Part shown: piece by piece, positions 8,853 through 17,430 of the stretch
Layout of the letters: each line of letters opens with the position of its first letter
How positions within the stretch are numbered: position 1 is the first letter of the stretch
Source of the DNA: Thermodesulfovibrio aggregans
GTDB lineage: Bacteria > Nitrospirota > Thermodesulfovibrionia > Thermodesulfovibrionales > Thermodesulfovibrionaceae
NCBI RefSeq assembly: GCF_001514535.1
Contig: NZ_BCNO01000001.1
Coordinates: forward strand, 330,001-394,000
Direction of reading: 5' to 3'
Length of the DNA: 64,000 bases
The notes under the pieces: model-generated
What the model was told of the DNA's origin: nothing
Seen by the model: only the letters and a program-made list of their open reading frames with translations
The model's database searches: none
Position numbers and translations under genes: made by a program

Positions 8853-8866
8853 GCACCGTGTTCGTC
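8853..8866 (-). promoter_or_regulatory. 5'-leader element complementary to the porin 3'-UTR
   Basis: Reads GACGAACACGGTGC in the transcript, immediately after a strong Shine-Dalgarno-like AAGGAGGTGAT (about 8868-8879) and before a small GGGGTAACCCC hairpin. It is the exact complement of 7180-7193 in the 3'-UTR. Confidence 0.6.
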
Positions 8867-8901
8867 TTATCACCTCCTTTTTTGAGTGTAAGTTTTTAGA
8901 C

Positions 8902-8930
8902 ATTTTATCATACTTTTTTTTCCCTGTCAA
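8902..8930 (-). promoter_or_regulatory. Strong sigma-70-type promoter of the porin gene
   Basis: Minus-strand -35 TTGACA (8925-8930), 17-bp spacer, -10 TAAAAT (8902-8907) preceded by TGA. Transcription should start near 8895, giving a leader of about 250 nt before the porin GTG. Confidence 0.75.
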
Positions 8931-8937
8931 GGGGTAT

Positions 8938-9420
8938 GGGATTGCTTCGTCGCTGACGCTCCTCGCAATGACACTTTTTCTGTCATTCCTAGTGACTCGA
9001 TGTTTTTTTCTCCGTCATTCCGAGGGGCTCGATGCCCCGAGGAATCTCTCTCTCCCCACAATACCACATTTTCTGTCACTGCGAGGGACTCGATGTCCCG
9101 AAGCAGTCTCTGACTTCCTGCGATAATGAAAAGAGGAGATTGCTTCGTCAGCCTCGCCTCTGGCTCGGCTTCCTCGCAATGACGCCCATAGTGTCAATAG
9201 GAGCAGTCAGAAGGACTCCGTGATATTAAAATGAGAGATTGCTTCGCCTTCGGCTCGCAATGACAGGAAAGGGGCGCTCGCAATGACAGGAAAAAGGTGC
9301 TCGCAATGACGGACTGTGGGGATTGCTTCGTCGCTGACGCTCCTCGCAATGACAGGAAAAGGAAGTTCCTTACAATGAAAGAAAGGGGAGGCGCTCGCAA
9401 GGACTGAGAGAGACGCACCT
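8938..9420. repeat. Palindromic repeat array 3 (right of porin, inverted relative to array 1)
   Basis: The same A, B and C palindromes as on the left, but read on the other strand: A (8942), half-B (8981), B (9018), C (9078), long A (9138), A (9234), two A fragments and A (9322). The block 9138-9264 matches 5810-5935 in reverse complement over ~126 bp, including the non-palindromic spacer between the elements. The sequence from 9420 to 9616 shows no gene or clear motif. Confidence 0.9.
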
Positions 9421-9616
9421 CGTAATTGCATCCCTTGAGATTGTCCTGTCATATCAACGGAATAAATAACTATTTCAAAGAACAACAATCACCACACACT
9501 CATGCAATTTGAGTGCCAGATAAAATGTAAGGATTTTGCGAGTTTTGTTTGCAGGCTATGTATATTTTTTTAGACAGTTGTTGAAAAAAGTATACAATGA
9601 AGTTTCCCCAAAATAA

Positions 9617-9688
9617 TAGGCGCGGAGGGGATCGAACCCACGACCTCTTCCGCGTCAAGGAAGCGCTCTCCCACTGAGCTACGCGCCT
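9617..9688 (-). tRNA. tRNA-Val (GAC)
   Basis: Cloverleaf on the minus strand: acceptor AGGCGCG/CGCGCCT, anticodon stem CTTCC/GGAAG with loop TTGACGC (anticodon GAC), T loop TTCGATC, discriminator A, no encoded CCA. One T-T mismatch is seen in the T stem. Confidence 0.94.
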
Positions 9689-9700
9689 TAAGTATTGTTA

Positions 9701-9731
9701 ATTATAAATAATTTTCTGTTCCAATTGTCAA
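9701..9731 (-). promoter_or_regulatory. Promoter of tRNA-Val
   Basis: Minus-strand TTGACA (9726-9731) and TATAAT (9701-9706) separated by 19 bp, ending 12 bp before the tRNA. Both boxes are consensus; the spacer is slightly long. Confidence 0.65.
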
Positions 9732-9760
9732 CTGGTAAAATAAAAATTGTGAAATTCCTC

Positions 9761-9790
9761 TTGACAAAGTCGTCTCAGATAGAAAAGAAT
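9761..9790 (+). promoter_or_regulatory. Probable promoter of dapA-recN
   Basis: TTGACA at 9761-9766, 18-bp spacer, weak -10 AAGAAT at 9785-9790. It diverges from the tRNA-Val promoter. Confidence 0.5.
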
Positions 9791-9825
9791 TAGAACAAAA
9801 AATAAAATTACAAAGGAGGCTTAGC

Positions 9826-10701
9826 ATGTTTAAAGGTTCAATGGTGGCAATTGTTACACCTTTTAAAAATGGAAAAGTGGACGAAAAGGCTCTTGAGGAA
9901 CTCATAGAGTGGCACATAAAAGAAGGTACACACGCCATTGTGCCATGTGGCACTACTGGAGAGGCATCAACTCTTGACTATGAAGAGCACTACAGAGTTA
10001 TTGAAATTACTGTAAAGGTGGTAAACAAACGAGTTCCTGTTATTGCTGGAACTGGCTCAAACTCAACTGAAGAGGCGATAATGATTGCTCGTAAAGCAGA
10101 ACAACTCGGTGCGGATGGTTCTCTTTCCGTTACTCCTTACTATAACAAGCCTACTCAGGAAGGTCTTTACAGGCATTTCAAAGAGATTGCAGACAAAACA
10201 GGGCTGCCAATGATTCTCTACAATGTACCCGGAAGAACTTCTGTAAACATGTTGCCAGAGACAGTGGCTCGTCTTGCCGAGCATCCAAGAATAGTGGGAA
10301 TTAAAGAGGCTACAGGAGACATGAAACAGGTGAGTCAGATTATTAGACTCTGTGGAAGCGATTTTGCTGTTATCTCTGGAGATGACTTTACAAATCTACC
10401 TCTTCTTGCTCTCGGTGGAAGAGGTTTCATCTCAGTTACTGCAAATGTTTGTCCAAAAGATGTGGCTGAACTATTTAATTCATGGGAAAGAGGAGATATT
10501 TCCAGAGCAAGGGAAATTCACTACAAGCTTGAACCAATTAATAAAGCAATGTTTATTGAGACAAATCCGATTCCTGTTAAAACAGCTCTTGCAATGATGG
10601 GTAAAATAAAGGAAGAGTTCAGACTTCCTCTTTGTGAGATGTCTGAGACAAATAAACAAAAGCTTGCTGAGGTTTTGCGTAGCGCCGATCTTATCAGCTA
10701 A
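9826..10701 (+). CDS. dapA: 4-hydroxy-tetrahydrodipicolinate synthase
   Basis: DapA condenses pyruvate with aspartate semialdehyde, the first committed step to diaminopimelate and lysine. The 291-residue TIM barrel carries all active-site signatures: the TTGEAST loop (Thr43-Thr44), Tyr132 and Arg137 in ILYNVPGRT, and the Schiff-base Lys160 in VGIKEATGD. The ATG at 9826 follows a strong AAAGGAGG site. The stop TAA directly abuts the ATG of recN, so the two genes are co-transcribed. Confidence 0.96.
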   Translation: MFKGSMVAIVTPFKNGKVDEKALEELIEWHIKEGTHAIVPCGTTGEASTLDYEEHYRVIEITVKVVNKRVPVIAGTGSNSTEEAIMIARKAEQLGADGSLSVTPYYNKPTQEGLYRHFKEIADKTGLPMILYNVPGRTSVNMLPETVARLAEHPRIVGIKEATGDMKQVSQIIRLCGSDFAVISGDDFTNLPLLALGGRGFISVTANVCPKDVAELFNSWERGDISRAREIHYKLEPINKAMFIETNPIPVKTALAMMGKIKEEFRLPLCEMSETNKQKLAEVLRSADLIS

Positions 10702-12336
10702 ATGATTGAAGAATTAAGAATTAAAAACTTTGCAATCATTGATAGTCTCTCAATTCAGTTGAAAGAGGGGTTTAATGTTATTACCGGTGAGACAGGAGCT
10801 GGAAAATCAATAATTGTTGATGCAATTGGAGTTTTACTTAAAGAAAAAATATCAGCCGCTGATTTTGTAAAACACGGTAAAAATGAGGCTATTGTGGAGG
10901 TTGTGCTCGGTGATGTAAGGATTTCTGAGTCAGATGAGGATTTTGTAATTCTCAAGAGAGTCATCCCTGTTAATGGAAAAACAAAGTCTTATGTTAATGA
11001 TTCAATTTATACATCTCAAGGATTTGTTAAAGTTGCATCCCAGTTTATAAACATTCATGGGCAGCATGAGCATACTTATCTTTTAAGGAGAGAGAATCAC
11101 ATTGATTTTTTTGACACAATCACAGGATTAACTGAAGAGGTAAAGAATTTTACCGAAATCTATGAAAAAGTTGTCAAATTAAGAGAAAAAGTTGAATCCC
11201 TAAAAAATGAACTTATCGCAAAAAAGCAGAGAAAGGAACTCATTGAGTTTCAACTTAGGGAGATTGAATCTGCCCAGCTCAGAGAGGGAGAAGAAGAGGA
11301 GTTGAATGAACAGAGGAGAATACTTAAAAATGTTCTTAAGCTTAAAGAGCTTGCTGAAGATGCATTCAGCCTTCTTTATGACGGTAAGAACTCAGTTCAT
11401 GAAAATCTCTCTAAAACACTCATGGTTATCAAAGAACTTCTTCGTTTTGATTCAAAGGCAGAGGAGATAAAAAATCTTATTGAATCAAGTCTTGCACAGA
11501 TTGATGAATCTATTTATTCTTTACGAAAACTAAAAGACACCTATGAGCCAGATCCTTTTACCCTTGAAAAAATAGAGGAAAGACTTACTCTTATAAACAG
11601 GCTTAAGTCTAAATATGGCAGTTCTGTTGGAGAGATTATTGAATACGGAAAAAACATAGAAAAGGAACTGAGCAGTATCAGTATTTCAGAGGATGAGATG
11701 AAAAAACTTCAGGAGGAGCTTGTAAGTCTGGAGGCTGAAATGGATAAAAAAGCAGAGGAGATTTCAATGAAGAGAAAAAAGCTTGCAGCAAAGGTTGAAA
11801 CTCTGGTTAATGAAGAGCTTAAAGAGGTAGGATTCAGTAATCCCAGATTTGAAGTAAAGATCAGAGAAAGAGAAATATGGCCAAAAGGTAAAGACGATCT
11901 GGAGTTTTATTTTTCGGCAAATCCCGGAGAGCCACCAAAACCTCTGAGCAAGGTTGCCTCAGGAGGGGAACTTTCCCGTCTTATGCTTGCCCTTAAGTGT
12001 GTGGAACTAAAGGAGGCTAAAAAAGACATAAAATCAATGACTTTGATATTTGACGAGATTGATTCAGGAGTCGGAGGAACTGTGGCAGAAAATGTGGGTA
12101 AGCGACTTCGTGAACTTGCAAGGCATCATCAGGTAATTTGCGTAACTCATCTTCCACAGATTGCAGCAAAAGCTCAGCATCATCTGAAAGTGGAAAAAAT
12201 TATATGGGATGAGAAGACTACTGTAAAAGTTGAATTGCTAAATAAAGCTAAGAGAAAAGAAGAAATCGCCCGCATGCTGAGCGGAAGGATTACGGAAAGT
12301 TCACTCTTTCACGCTGAGGAACTCCTTCAGGGTTGA
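10702..12336 (+). CDS. recN: DNA repair protein RecN
   Basis: RecN is an SMC-like ATPase that acts at DNA double-strand breaks. The 544-residue protein has an N-terminal Walker A motif (GETGAGKS, around residues 28-35), a long central coiled coil (about 150-370), and at the C-terminus the ABC signature ASGGELSRLML followed by Walker B (LIFDEIDSGVGG). The length is normal. Its start codon follows the dapA stop with no gap, indicating coupled translation. The 3' end overlaps the convergent hepT gene by 10 bp. No LexA-type operator is visible because the gene lacks its own upstream region. Confidence 0.95.
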   Translation: MIEELRIKNFAIIDSLSIQLKEGFNVITGETGAGKSIIVDAIGVLLKEKISAADFVKHGKNEAIVEVVLGDVRISESDEDFVILKRVIPVNGKTKSYVNDSIYTSQGFVKVASQFINIHGQHEHTYLLRRENHIDFFDTITGLTEEVKNFTEIYEKVVKLREKVESLKNELIAKKQRKELIEFQLREIESAQLREGEEEELNEQRRILKNVLKLKELAEDAFSLLYDGKNSVHENLSKTLMVIKELLRFDSKAEEIKNLIESSLAQIDESIYSLRKLKDTYEPDPFTLEKIEERLTLINRLKSKYGSSVGEIIEYGKNIEKELSSISISEDEMKKLQEELVSLEAEMDKKAEEISMKRKKLAAKVETLVNEELKEVGFSNPRFEVKIREREIWPKGKDDLEFYFSANPGEPPKPLSKVASGGELSRLMLALKCVELKEAKKDIKSMTLIFDEIDSGVGGTVAENVGKRLRELARHHQVICVTHLPQIAAKAQHHLKVEKIIWDEKTTVKVELLNKAKRKEEIARMLSGRITESSLFHAEELLQG

Positions 12337-12779
12337 GTTTCTTTAAGATAGGCATTAATGAAATTTCGTATTTGTCTTAGAAATTCCTCTATATCGTTGA
12401 GATTATTCCTGACAATCTTAAATAACTCTGCTGGAGTTATTTCTCTGTAAAAATGAACCATTCTATTACGATAACCTGCCATCATAAATAGTTTTTCTGA
12501 AAGTTCCTGTGTGACAATTCCCTTCTTACCCAGTTCTTTGGCAATTTTTTTATATTCAAGCTCTTTATAACCGTAGGTTTTTGCCAGAATGTGTCTGCCA
12601 ATATCAAATATAGCTTCAAGAGTTCTTCTAAGATAGCTTTCAACAAAAGCTGGATTTCTCTTATCGGAAAGAAATTCCTCTTCATCCATGACTTGAAATG
12701 ACCTTAATTCATTGAGGCATTCCTCAATAAAGCCAATTAGATTAATTATTCGCTTTATATTCAAACTGGAAATAACCAT
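12327..12779 (-). CDS. hepT: HepT-like toxin (DUF86/HEPN domain)
   Basis: A 150-residue all-helical HEPN protein with the R-x4-H-x-Y signature as RNRMVHFY (about residues 107-114), the active motif of HepT ribonuclease toxins. It is paired with an upstream MntA-type nucleotidyltransferase, the usual antitoxin, which silences HepT by AMPylating the tyrosine of this motif. The ATG at 12779 lies 38 nt inside mntA; a TTG at 12764 would also fit the family start. The stop overlaps the end of recN. Confidence 0.87.
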   Translation of the reverse strand: MVISSLNIKRIINLIGFIEECLNELRSFQVMDEEEFLSDKRNPAFVESYLRRTLEAIFDIGRHILAKTYGYKELEYKKIAKELGKKGIVTQELSEKLFMMAGYRNRMVHFYREITPAELFKIVRNNLNDIEEFLRQIRNFINAYLKETQP

Positions 12780-13188
12780 TATCTATTGCCTCTAAAATGT
12801 CTTCTATAAATTCTTTTTGCTTGAAAGCCAGATCAGAAGCTTTTTTCATGATAAGTTCTTCGTATTCATCGGCAAAATTTTCATCTTTTGCATAAATACG
12901 GATTCCCTTTATTATCTCATACTGGAAAAGTGAGTCCTGCTCATGCATGAATACGAGGTCTATCTCAAAAGGCTCAAAGAGAATTGAGAAATCCCTGTAA
13001 AGCTCTCCATAGGTGAGAATTGGATTATCAGGGAGTTCTTCAAAATAAACGGCAACATCGAGGTCTGAGTAAGGCTCTGAAGAAACCTCATATCCATCAA
13101 TATATCTCTTACCTGCCTCAGCCTGAGAGCCAAAAAGATAAATCATAGAAATTTTGTATTTTTCGGCAATTTCAGTAATTGAAAGCAT
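12742..13188 (-). CDS. mntA: MntA-like minimal nucleotidyltransferase antitoxin
   Basis: A 148-residue DNA polymerase beta-type nucleotidyltransferase. The fold's signature is present as LFGSQ, then SDLDVAVYF, with a third acidic residue in FEIDLVFM. The spacing between GS and DxD is about 20 residues (GKRYIDGYEVSSEPY is inserted), whereas minimal nucleotidyltransferases usually have about 10; the insertion sits in the hairpin between the two motifs. In MntA/HepT systems this protein transfers AMP to HepT. The start ATG has no good ribosome site; a TATCAT/CATAAT box lies just upstream. Confidence 0.87.
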   Translation of the reverse strand: MLSITEIAEKYKISMIYLFGSQAEAGKRYIDGYEVSSEPYSDLDVAVYFEELPDNPILTYGELYRDFSILFEPFEIDLVFMHEQDSLFQYEIIKGIRIYAKDENFADEYEELIMKKASDLAFKQKEFIEDILEAIDNGYFQFEYKANN

Positions 13189-13211
13189 ATGATTATGATA
13201 CCACTTTTTAT

Positions 13212-15764
13212 TTAACCCTTAACAACAATATTTACGAGTTTGCCTTTGACAGGAATTACTTTGAGGATTTCTTTTCCATCTATCCACTGCTTTACTTTTT
13301 CATCATCAAGGGCTATTTTTACAACTTCTTCATCGGTCATGCCCTGAGGAATCATCATCTTTGAACGAACTTTGCCGTTTATCTGGACAACAAGCTCAAT
13401 CATCTGCTCTCTGGCAAGCTCTTCATCGTATGGTGGCCAGGGTTGTTCAAGGATGAATCCCTTTTCACCGCTCTCTCTCCATAGCTCCTCAGCAATGTGT
13501 GGTGCAAAGGGACTGAGAAGTATAAGAAAGTTTTTGAGGGCTAATTTGAATACTCGGCGTTCTTCGTCGGTTTTTGGTTCATAGTTGTAAACCTCGTTTA
13601 CAAACTCCATAAGCCTTGCAATTGCTGTGTTGAACTGATATTCCTTTTCAATGTCAAGGGTTACACGCTTTATTGTTCTGTGTATGAGGCTGAGGATAGA
13701 GGATGGAGATTCCTCGGCACGTTGTGCCTCGGAATGACGGGTAGAAGGCTCTAAATCACTATCTATCTCTTTTAACCATTTATGATGTTTATAAACAAGG
13801 GCATAAACTCTCTTTAGAAATCTGTGTGCGCCTTCAACTCCCTGAGAGGACCACTCAAGGTCTTTTTCAGGTGGAGCTGCAAAAAGGGTGAAGACTCTTA
13901 CTGTGTCTGTTCCGTAAGTCTCTATCATCTCATCTGGGTCAACGATGTTTTTCTTTGACTTTGACATCTTTTCAACCCTGCCCACAGAAACAGGCTTTCC
14001 ACAGTGAATGCATTTTCCATCCTTCACTTCTTTTGGGAAAAGCCATTCGTGTTCAGGACAGCGATAACTTTCCATGCAAACCATTCCCTGAGTAAGAAGC
14101 CTCTGAAAGGGTTCATCAAAGGGAACAATCCCAAGATCACGAAGCACCTTTGTAAAAAATCTTGCATAAAGCAGATGAAGCACTGCATGCTCAATTCCAC
14201 CAATGTACTGGTCAACGGGCATCCAGTATTTTATTTTTTCTCTGTGAAAAGCTTCTTCCTCACGAAGAGAGCAGTATCTTACAAAATACCATGAGGAATC
14301 GACAAAGGTATCCATAGTGTCAGTTTCTCTTCGGGCATCTCTGCCACAGCGTGGACATTTTGTCCTGTAAAATTCATCGACATATTTAAGAGGAGACTCA
14401 CCCTTGCCTGTTAGGTTCACATTTTCAGGAAGAATAACCGGTAAATCTTCTTCAGGCACAGGAACAATGCCACAGTGATCACAGTATATTATTGGAATTG
14501 GTGTACCCCAGTAGCGCTGTCTTGAGATTCCCCAGTCACGAAGTCTGTAATTGACTGTTTTCTTGCCAAGACCTTTTTGCTCAATGTAGTCTGCCACTGC
14601 TTTCTTGCCCTCTTTTGATGGAAGACCTGAAAATGCTCCTGAGTTAACCATGACTCCCTCTTCTTCATATGCCTCTGTGAGAGGTTCGGTCAAATCTTTA
14701 TCCACAGGCTTTATAACGACTTTTATGGGGAGTCCGTATCTTACGGCAAATTCAAAATCCCTCTGGTCATGGGCTGGAACACTCATTATTGCACCTGTTC
14801 CATACTCCATTAGCACAAAATTGGCAATCCATATGGGAACTTTTTCTCCATTAAGAGGATTTATTGCGTATCTGCCTGTGAATACTCCTTCTTTGACTTC
14901 AGGCTCACGCTGAAGCTTTCTTATTTTTTTTAAAGCCTCCTTGTCATCACAAAGTCTCTCAGCAAGTGGATGCTCTGGTGAGATACACATAAAAGTTACA
15001 CCAAAGATCGTATCAGGACGGGTTGTAAAGATTCTCAAGACTTCATTCATTCCCTCAATTGGAAAGTCAACCTCAACGCCTTCACTTTTTCCAATCCAGT
15101 TACGTTGCATTGTGAGAACCTTCTCAGGCCAGCCAGTGAGCCTGTCACAGTCCTTGAGTAACTCTTCAGCATATGCAGTGATTTTCAGAAACCACTGCTC
15201 AAGCTCCTTTTGCTCAACAGAGGATTCACATCTCCAGCAGGCACCATCAATCACCTGCTCATTGGCAAGAACTGTTGCACAGGAAGGGCACCAGTTAACA
15301 AAGGATGATTTTCTGTAGGCAAGCCCCTTTTCATAAAGCTTGAGAAATATCCATTGATTCCATCGGTAGTATTCAGGAGTGCATGTGGTTACCTCACGTC
15401 TCCAGTCATAGCTCAAGCCAAGTTTTATAAGCTGGGATTTCATGTATTCTATGTTTTCGTATGTCCATTTTGCTGGATGTACACCGTGTTTTATGGCTGC
15501 GTTTTCAGCAGGAAGTCCGAAGGCATCCCATCCCATTGGATGAAGCACACTAAAGCCTTTCATCCTTTTGTATCTTGCAATAACATCACCAATTGCATAG
15601 TTACGCACATGCCCCATGTGAATTTTCCCTGACGGATATGGAAACATCTCAAGACAGTAAAATTTAGGCTTTGAAGGAGACTCGTCAACTTCAAAAACTC
15701 TGTTTTTGAGCCATTCATCCTGCCACTTTTTCTCTATGGTTTTAAAATCATAGTTTTGCCTCAT
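13212..15764 (-). CDS. leuS: Leucyl-tRNA synthetase
   Basis: An 850-residue class I synthetase. HMGH (residues 49-52) and KMSKS (599-603) form the catalytic signatures. Two zinc-type Cys clusters (CPSC with CWRC; CDHC with CPRC) are present. The editing domain is shown by [10 protein letters not shown] and [16 protein letters not shown]. In the anticodon-binding region, residues ~676-687 ([11 protein letters not shown]) are encoded by a copy of the B palindromic repeat that abounds at 5.7-9.4 kb. The insertion keeps the frame, and conserved sequence resumes at once ([20 protein letters not shown]), so the gene should be functional. The ATG follows a GGAGG site. Confidence 0.97.
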   Translation of the reverse strand: MRQNYDFKTIEKKWQDEWLKNRVFEVDESPSKPKFYCLEMFPYPSGKIHMGHVRNYAIGDVIARYKRMKGFSVLHPMGWDAFGLPAENAAIKHGVHPAKWTYENIEYMKSQLIKLGLSYDWRREVTTCTPEYYRWNQWIFLKLYEKGLAYRKSSFVNWCPSCATVLANEQVIDGACWRCESSVEQKELEQWFLKITAYAEELLKDCDRLTGWPEKVLTMQRNWIGKSEGVEVDFPIEGMNEVLRIFTTRPDTIFGVTFMCISPEHPLAERLCDDKEALKKIRKLQREPEVKEGVFTGRYAINPLNGEKVPIWIANFVLMEYGTGAIMSVPAHDQRDFEFAVRYGLPIKVVIKPVDKDLTEPLTEAYEEEGVMVNSGAFSGLPSKEGKKAVADYIEQKGLGKKTVNYRLRDWGISRQRYWGTPIPIIYCDHCGIVPVPEEDLPVILPENVNLTGKGESPLKYVDEFYRTKCPRCGRDARRETDTMDTFVDSSWYFVRYCSLREEEAFHREKIKYWMPVDQYIGGIEHAVLHLLYARFFTKVLRDLGIVPFDEPFQRLLTQGMVCMESYRCPEHEWLFPKEVKDGKCIHCGKPVSVGRVEKMSKSKKNIVDPDEMIETYGTDTVRVFTLFAAPPEKDLEWSSQGVEGAHRFLKRVYALVYKHHKWLKEIDSDLEPSTRHSEAQRAEESPSSILSLIHRTIKRVTLDIEKEYQFNTAIARLMEFVNEVYNYEPKTDEERRVFKLALKNFLILLSPFAPHIAEELWRESGEKGFILEQPWPPYDEELAREQMIELVVQINGKVRSKMMIPQGMTDEEVVKIALDDEKVKQWIDGKEILKVIPVKGKLVNIVVKG
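13706..13738. repeat. In-frame palindromic repeat inside leuS
   Basis: TTCCTCGGCAC, a 3-nt loop, then GTGCCTCGGAA forms the same palindrome with an internal TC/TC mismatch as the B elements at 6061, 6149 and elsewhere, and it ends in the shared GGAATGAC. The stem bases differ from the intergenic copies but remain paired. Confidence 0.85.
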
Positions 15765-15821
15765 GGTGCCTCCAGAAAAACAATTTATTTGCAGTATTAT
15801 ATAGAGAAAAATTGCAAAAAT

Positions 15822-16499
15822 TCAAATATTGAAGATGCCCAAAATCATTACCAATCCGAGAATTATGAGCAAAACTCCGATTATATAGTTAATCCATTTA
15901 AAAACTTTCATAAATTTTCTCAAATATCGCATGGCTGTATCAATCAGGACAGAAGAAATTAAAAAGGGTATTGCTATCCCAAGTGAATATGCTCCAAGCA
16001 TTTTCATACCTGTTAACACACTTCCGCTCATGCTTGAATAGATTAGAATACTTCCAAGAACAGGACCTATGCAGGGAGACCATCCTGCAGCAAAACCAAC
16101 TCCAACTAAAAAAGCACCTACTGGTGTGCCAAATTTCTGTAGTTTTATATTGAGTCTGAACTCTCGCATAAAAATTCCAGATTTTATGAGTCCAATAAGA
16201 AGAAAACCAAATAGAACTAACATAATACCACCAGCTACTCTCAGATAATCCTGATAGTCAAAAAAAAGACTTCCAAGAAAAGAACTTCCTGCTCCAAGAG
16301 CAAGATATACTGTTGAAAAACCAGCAATGAATAAAAGAGTGTGAAACAAAATACGAAGTTTAGAACTACCCTGATAAATCTCAGTTACTGAAAGTCCAGA
16401 AAAAAGAGAGACATATACAGGAAGTAAAGGTAAAATACAGGGAGAAAAAAAGCTTATAAATCCTCCTATAAAAGAGGTAGTAAATGTTATCTCGTTCAT
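15822..16499 (-). CDS. ccdA: Cytochrome c biogenesis protein CcdA (thiol-disulfide transporter)
   Basis: A 225-residue membrane protein with about six transmembrane helices. Two cysteine motifs typical of the CcdA/DsbD family are present, FFSPCILPLLP (near residue 21) and GWSPCIGPVLG. CcdA passes reducing power from cytoplasmic thioredoxin across the membrane for cytochrome c maturation or similar thiol repair. The ATG overlaps the stop of mog as ATGA. A thioredoxin-like protein is not adjacent; a thioredoxin reductase-like gene is at 33.1 kb. Confidence 0.9.
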   Translation of the reverse strand: MNEITFTTSFIGGFISFFSPCILPLLPVYVSLFSGLSVTEIYQGSSKLRILFHTLLFIAGFSTVYLALGAGSSFLGSLFFDYQDYLRVAGGIMLVLFGFLLIGLIKSGIFMREFRLNIKLQKFGTPVGAFLVGVGFAAGWSPCIGPVLGSILIYSSMSGSVLTGMKMLGAYSLGIAIPFLISSVLIDTAMRYLRKFMKVFKWINYIIGVLLIILGLVMILGIFNI

Positions 16500-16978
16500 C
16501 TACCACACTCGGTGGGATCGCCTTTGAGTTTATCAATTGCATGGGGAAGTGCATCTATAATGGCTTCTAAAGATTCCTTTACAGCTTTTGGACTTCCCGG
16601 AAGATTAATTATTAGAGTTCTTCCTCTGATTCCTGCAACTGCCCTTGAGAGCATGGCTGTCTTTGTTTTTGCAAGACCTGCTATTCTCATCGCTTCAGCA
16701 ATTCCCGGCACTTCCTTTTCAATGACTTCAAGGGTTGCATCTGGAGTTACATCTCTTGGATAAAGTCCTGTACCTCCATTGGTAAGAACTAAATCTGCAT
16801 GAGAGACTGCCTCAAGAATTGCCTGTTTTATCTCTTCCTTTTCATCGGGAACTATCCTATAAAAAACAACCTCTGCCCATTGGGAGACTATCTCTTCAAT
16901 AACTTTTCCGCTTAGGTCCTCTCTCTGTCCCTTTGAACCTTTATCAGAGACTGTAATTATAGCAACTCTGTATTTCAT
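16496..16978 (-). CDS. mog: Molybdopterin adenylyltransferase (MogA/MoaB family)
   Basis: A 160-residue protein of the MogA/MoaB family that adenylylates molybdopterin before metal insertion. TNGGTGLYPRDVTPDAT and NLPGSPKAV are the diagnostic motifs. The length matches stand-alone MoaB/Mog enzymes. It overlaps its upstream neighbour, a MOSC protein, by 4 nt. This pairing is common, since MOSC domains act on molybdenum cofactor sulfur or related transfer reactions. Confidence 0.92.
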   Translation of the reverse strand: MKYRVAIITVSDKGSKGQREDLSGKVIEEIVSQWAEVVFYRIVPDEKEEIKQAILEAVSHADLVLTNGGTGLYPRDVTPDATLEVIEKEVPGIAEAMRIAGLAKTKTAMLSRAVAGIRGRTLIINLPGSPKAVKESLEAIIDALPHAIDKLKGDPTECGR

Positions 16979-17409
16979 AATACTTTAATCTCATCTCCCA
17001 CTTTAATTTTTCCTCCCTTTAAAACCTTTGCAAAGATACCCTCTTTTGGCATAATACAGTTACCAACAATTTTAAAAATTTCACATTTACTGTGACAGCT
17101 TTTGCCATGCTGTGTAATCTCTAAAATTACTTCACCAATCTGTAATTTTGTACCAACAGGAAGACTGAGCAACTCTATTCCCTTAGTGGTAATATTTTCT
17201 GCAAAATCTCCGTAATTCAGGGTTAAGCCTTTATCCATCATTTTTTGAATGCTTTCAAGCGCTAATAGGCTTATCTGTCTATGCCAGTGGGAGCTTGCAT
17301 GGGCATCTCCTTCAATCCCGTAATTCTCAATAACCATTGCCTCTTTTATAGACTGTTTTGTTGTGCCTTTATTTTTACTTATGTTTATTGAAACCACAAC
17401 TCCTTGCAT
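16975..17409 (-). CDS. MOSC domain protein
   Basis: A single MOSC domain of about 144 residues. MOSC proteins are linked to molybdenum cofactor sulfuration or sulfur carrier function. Family features seen here are IEGDAHASSHWHRQISLLA, GDFAENITTKG and the C-terminal HGKSCHSKC segment with the conserved cysteine. I choose ATG 17409 because family members begin at this point (MQGVVVSINIS); a TTG at 17427 is in frame but the intervening DNA contains a TATAAT box (17416-17421). No ribosome site precedes the ATG. It overlaps mog by 4 nt. Confidence 0.87.
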   Translation of the reverse strand: MQGVVVSINISKNKGTTKQSIKEAMVIENYGIEGDAHASSHWHRQISLLALESIQKMMDKGLTLNYGDFAENITTKGIELLSLPVGTKLQIGEVILEITQHGKSCHSKCEIFKIVGNCIMPKEGIFAKVLKGGKIKVGDEIKVL

Positions 17410-17430
17410 AATAAAATTATAGAACAATAG

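Noticed and set aside
8845..8880. Leader peptide in the porin 5' UTR (GTG within AAGGAGGTG, or ATG-GGG-TAA)
   Set aside because: The GTG overlaps the ribosome-site sequence and the ATG lies too far from it; nothing supports translation of these few codons.
5690..9420. CRISPR array
   Set aside because: The repeats are palindromes of three families with unequal, repeated spacers, and there are no cas genes; the layout is not repeat-unique spacer-repeat.
9619..9687. tRNA-Val read with acceptor starting GGCGCGT
   Set aside because: Shifting by one base gives the perfect 7-bp acceptor AGGCGCG/CGCGCCT and a normal discriminator A.
13706..13738. leuS as a disrupted pseudogene
   Set aside because: The repeat keeps the reading frame, falls in a variable loop region, and all catalytic, editing and anticodon-domain motifs are present.
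17410..17427. TTG start at 17427 for the MOSC gene
   Set aside because: The extra six codons contain a consensus TATAAT and do not extend a conserved domain; ATG 17409 matches the family start.
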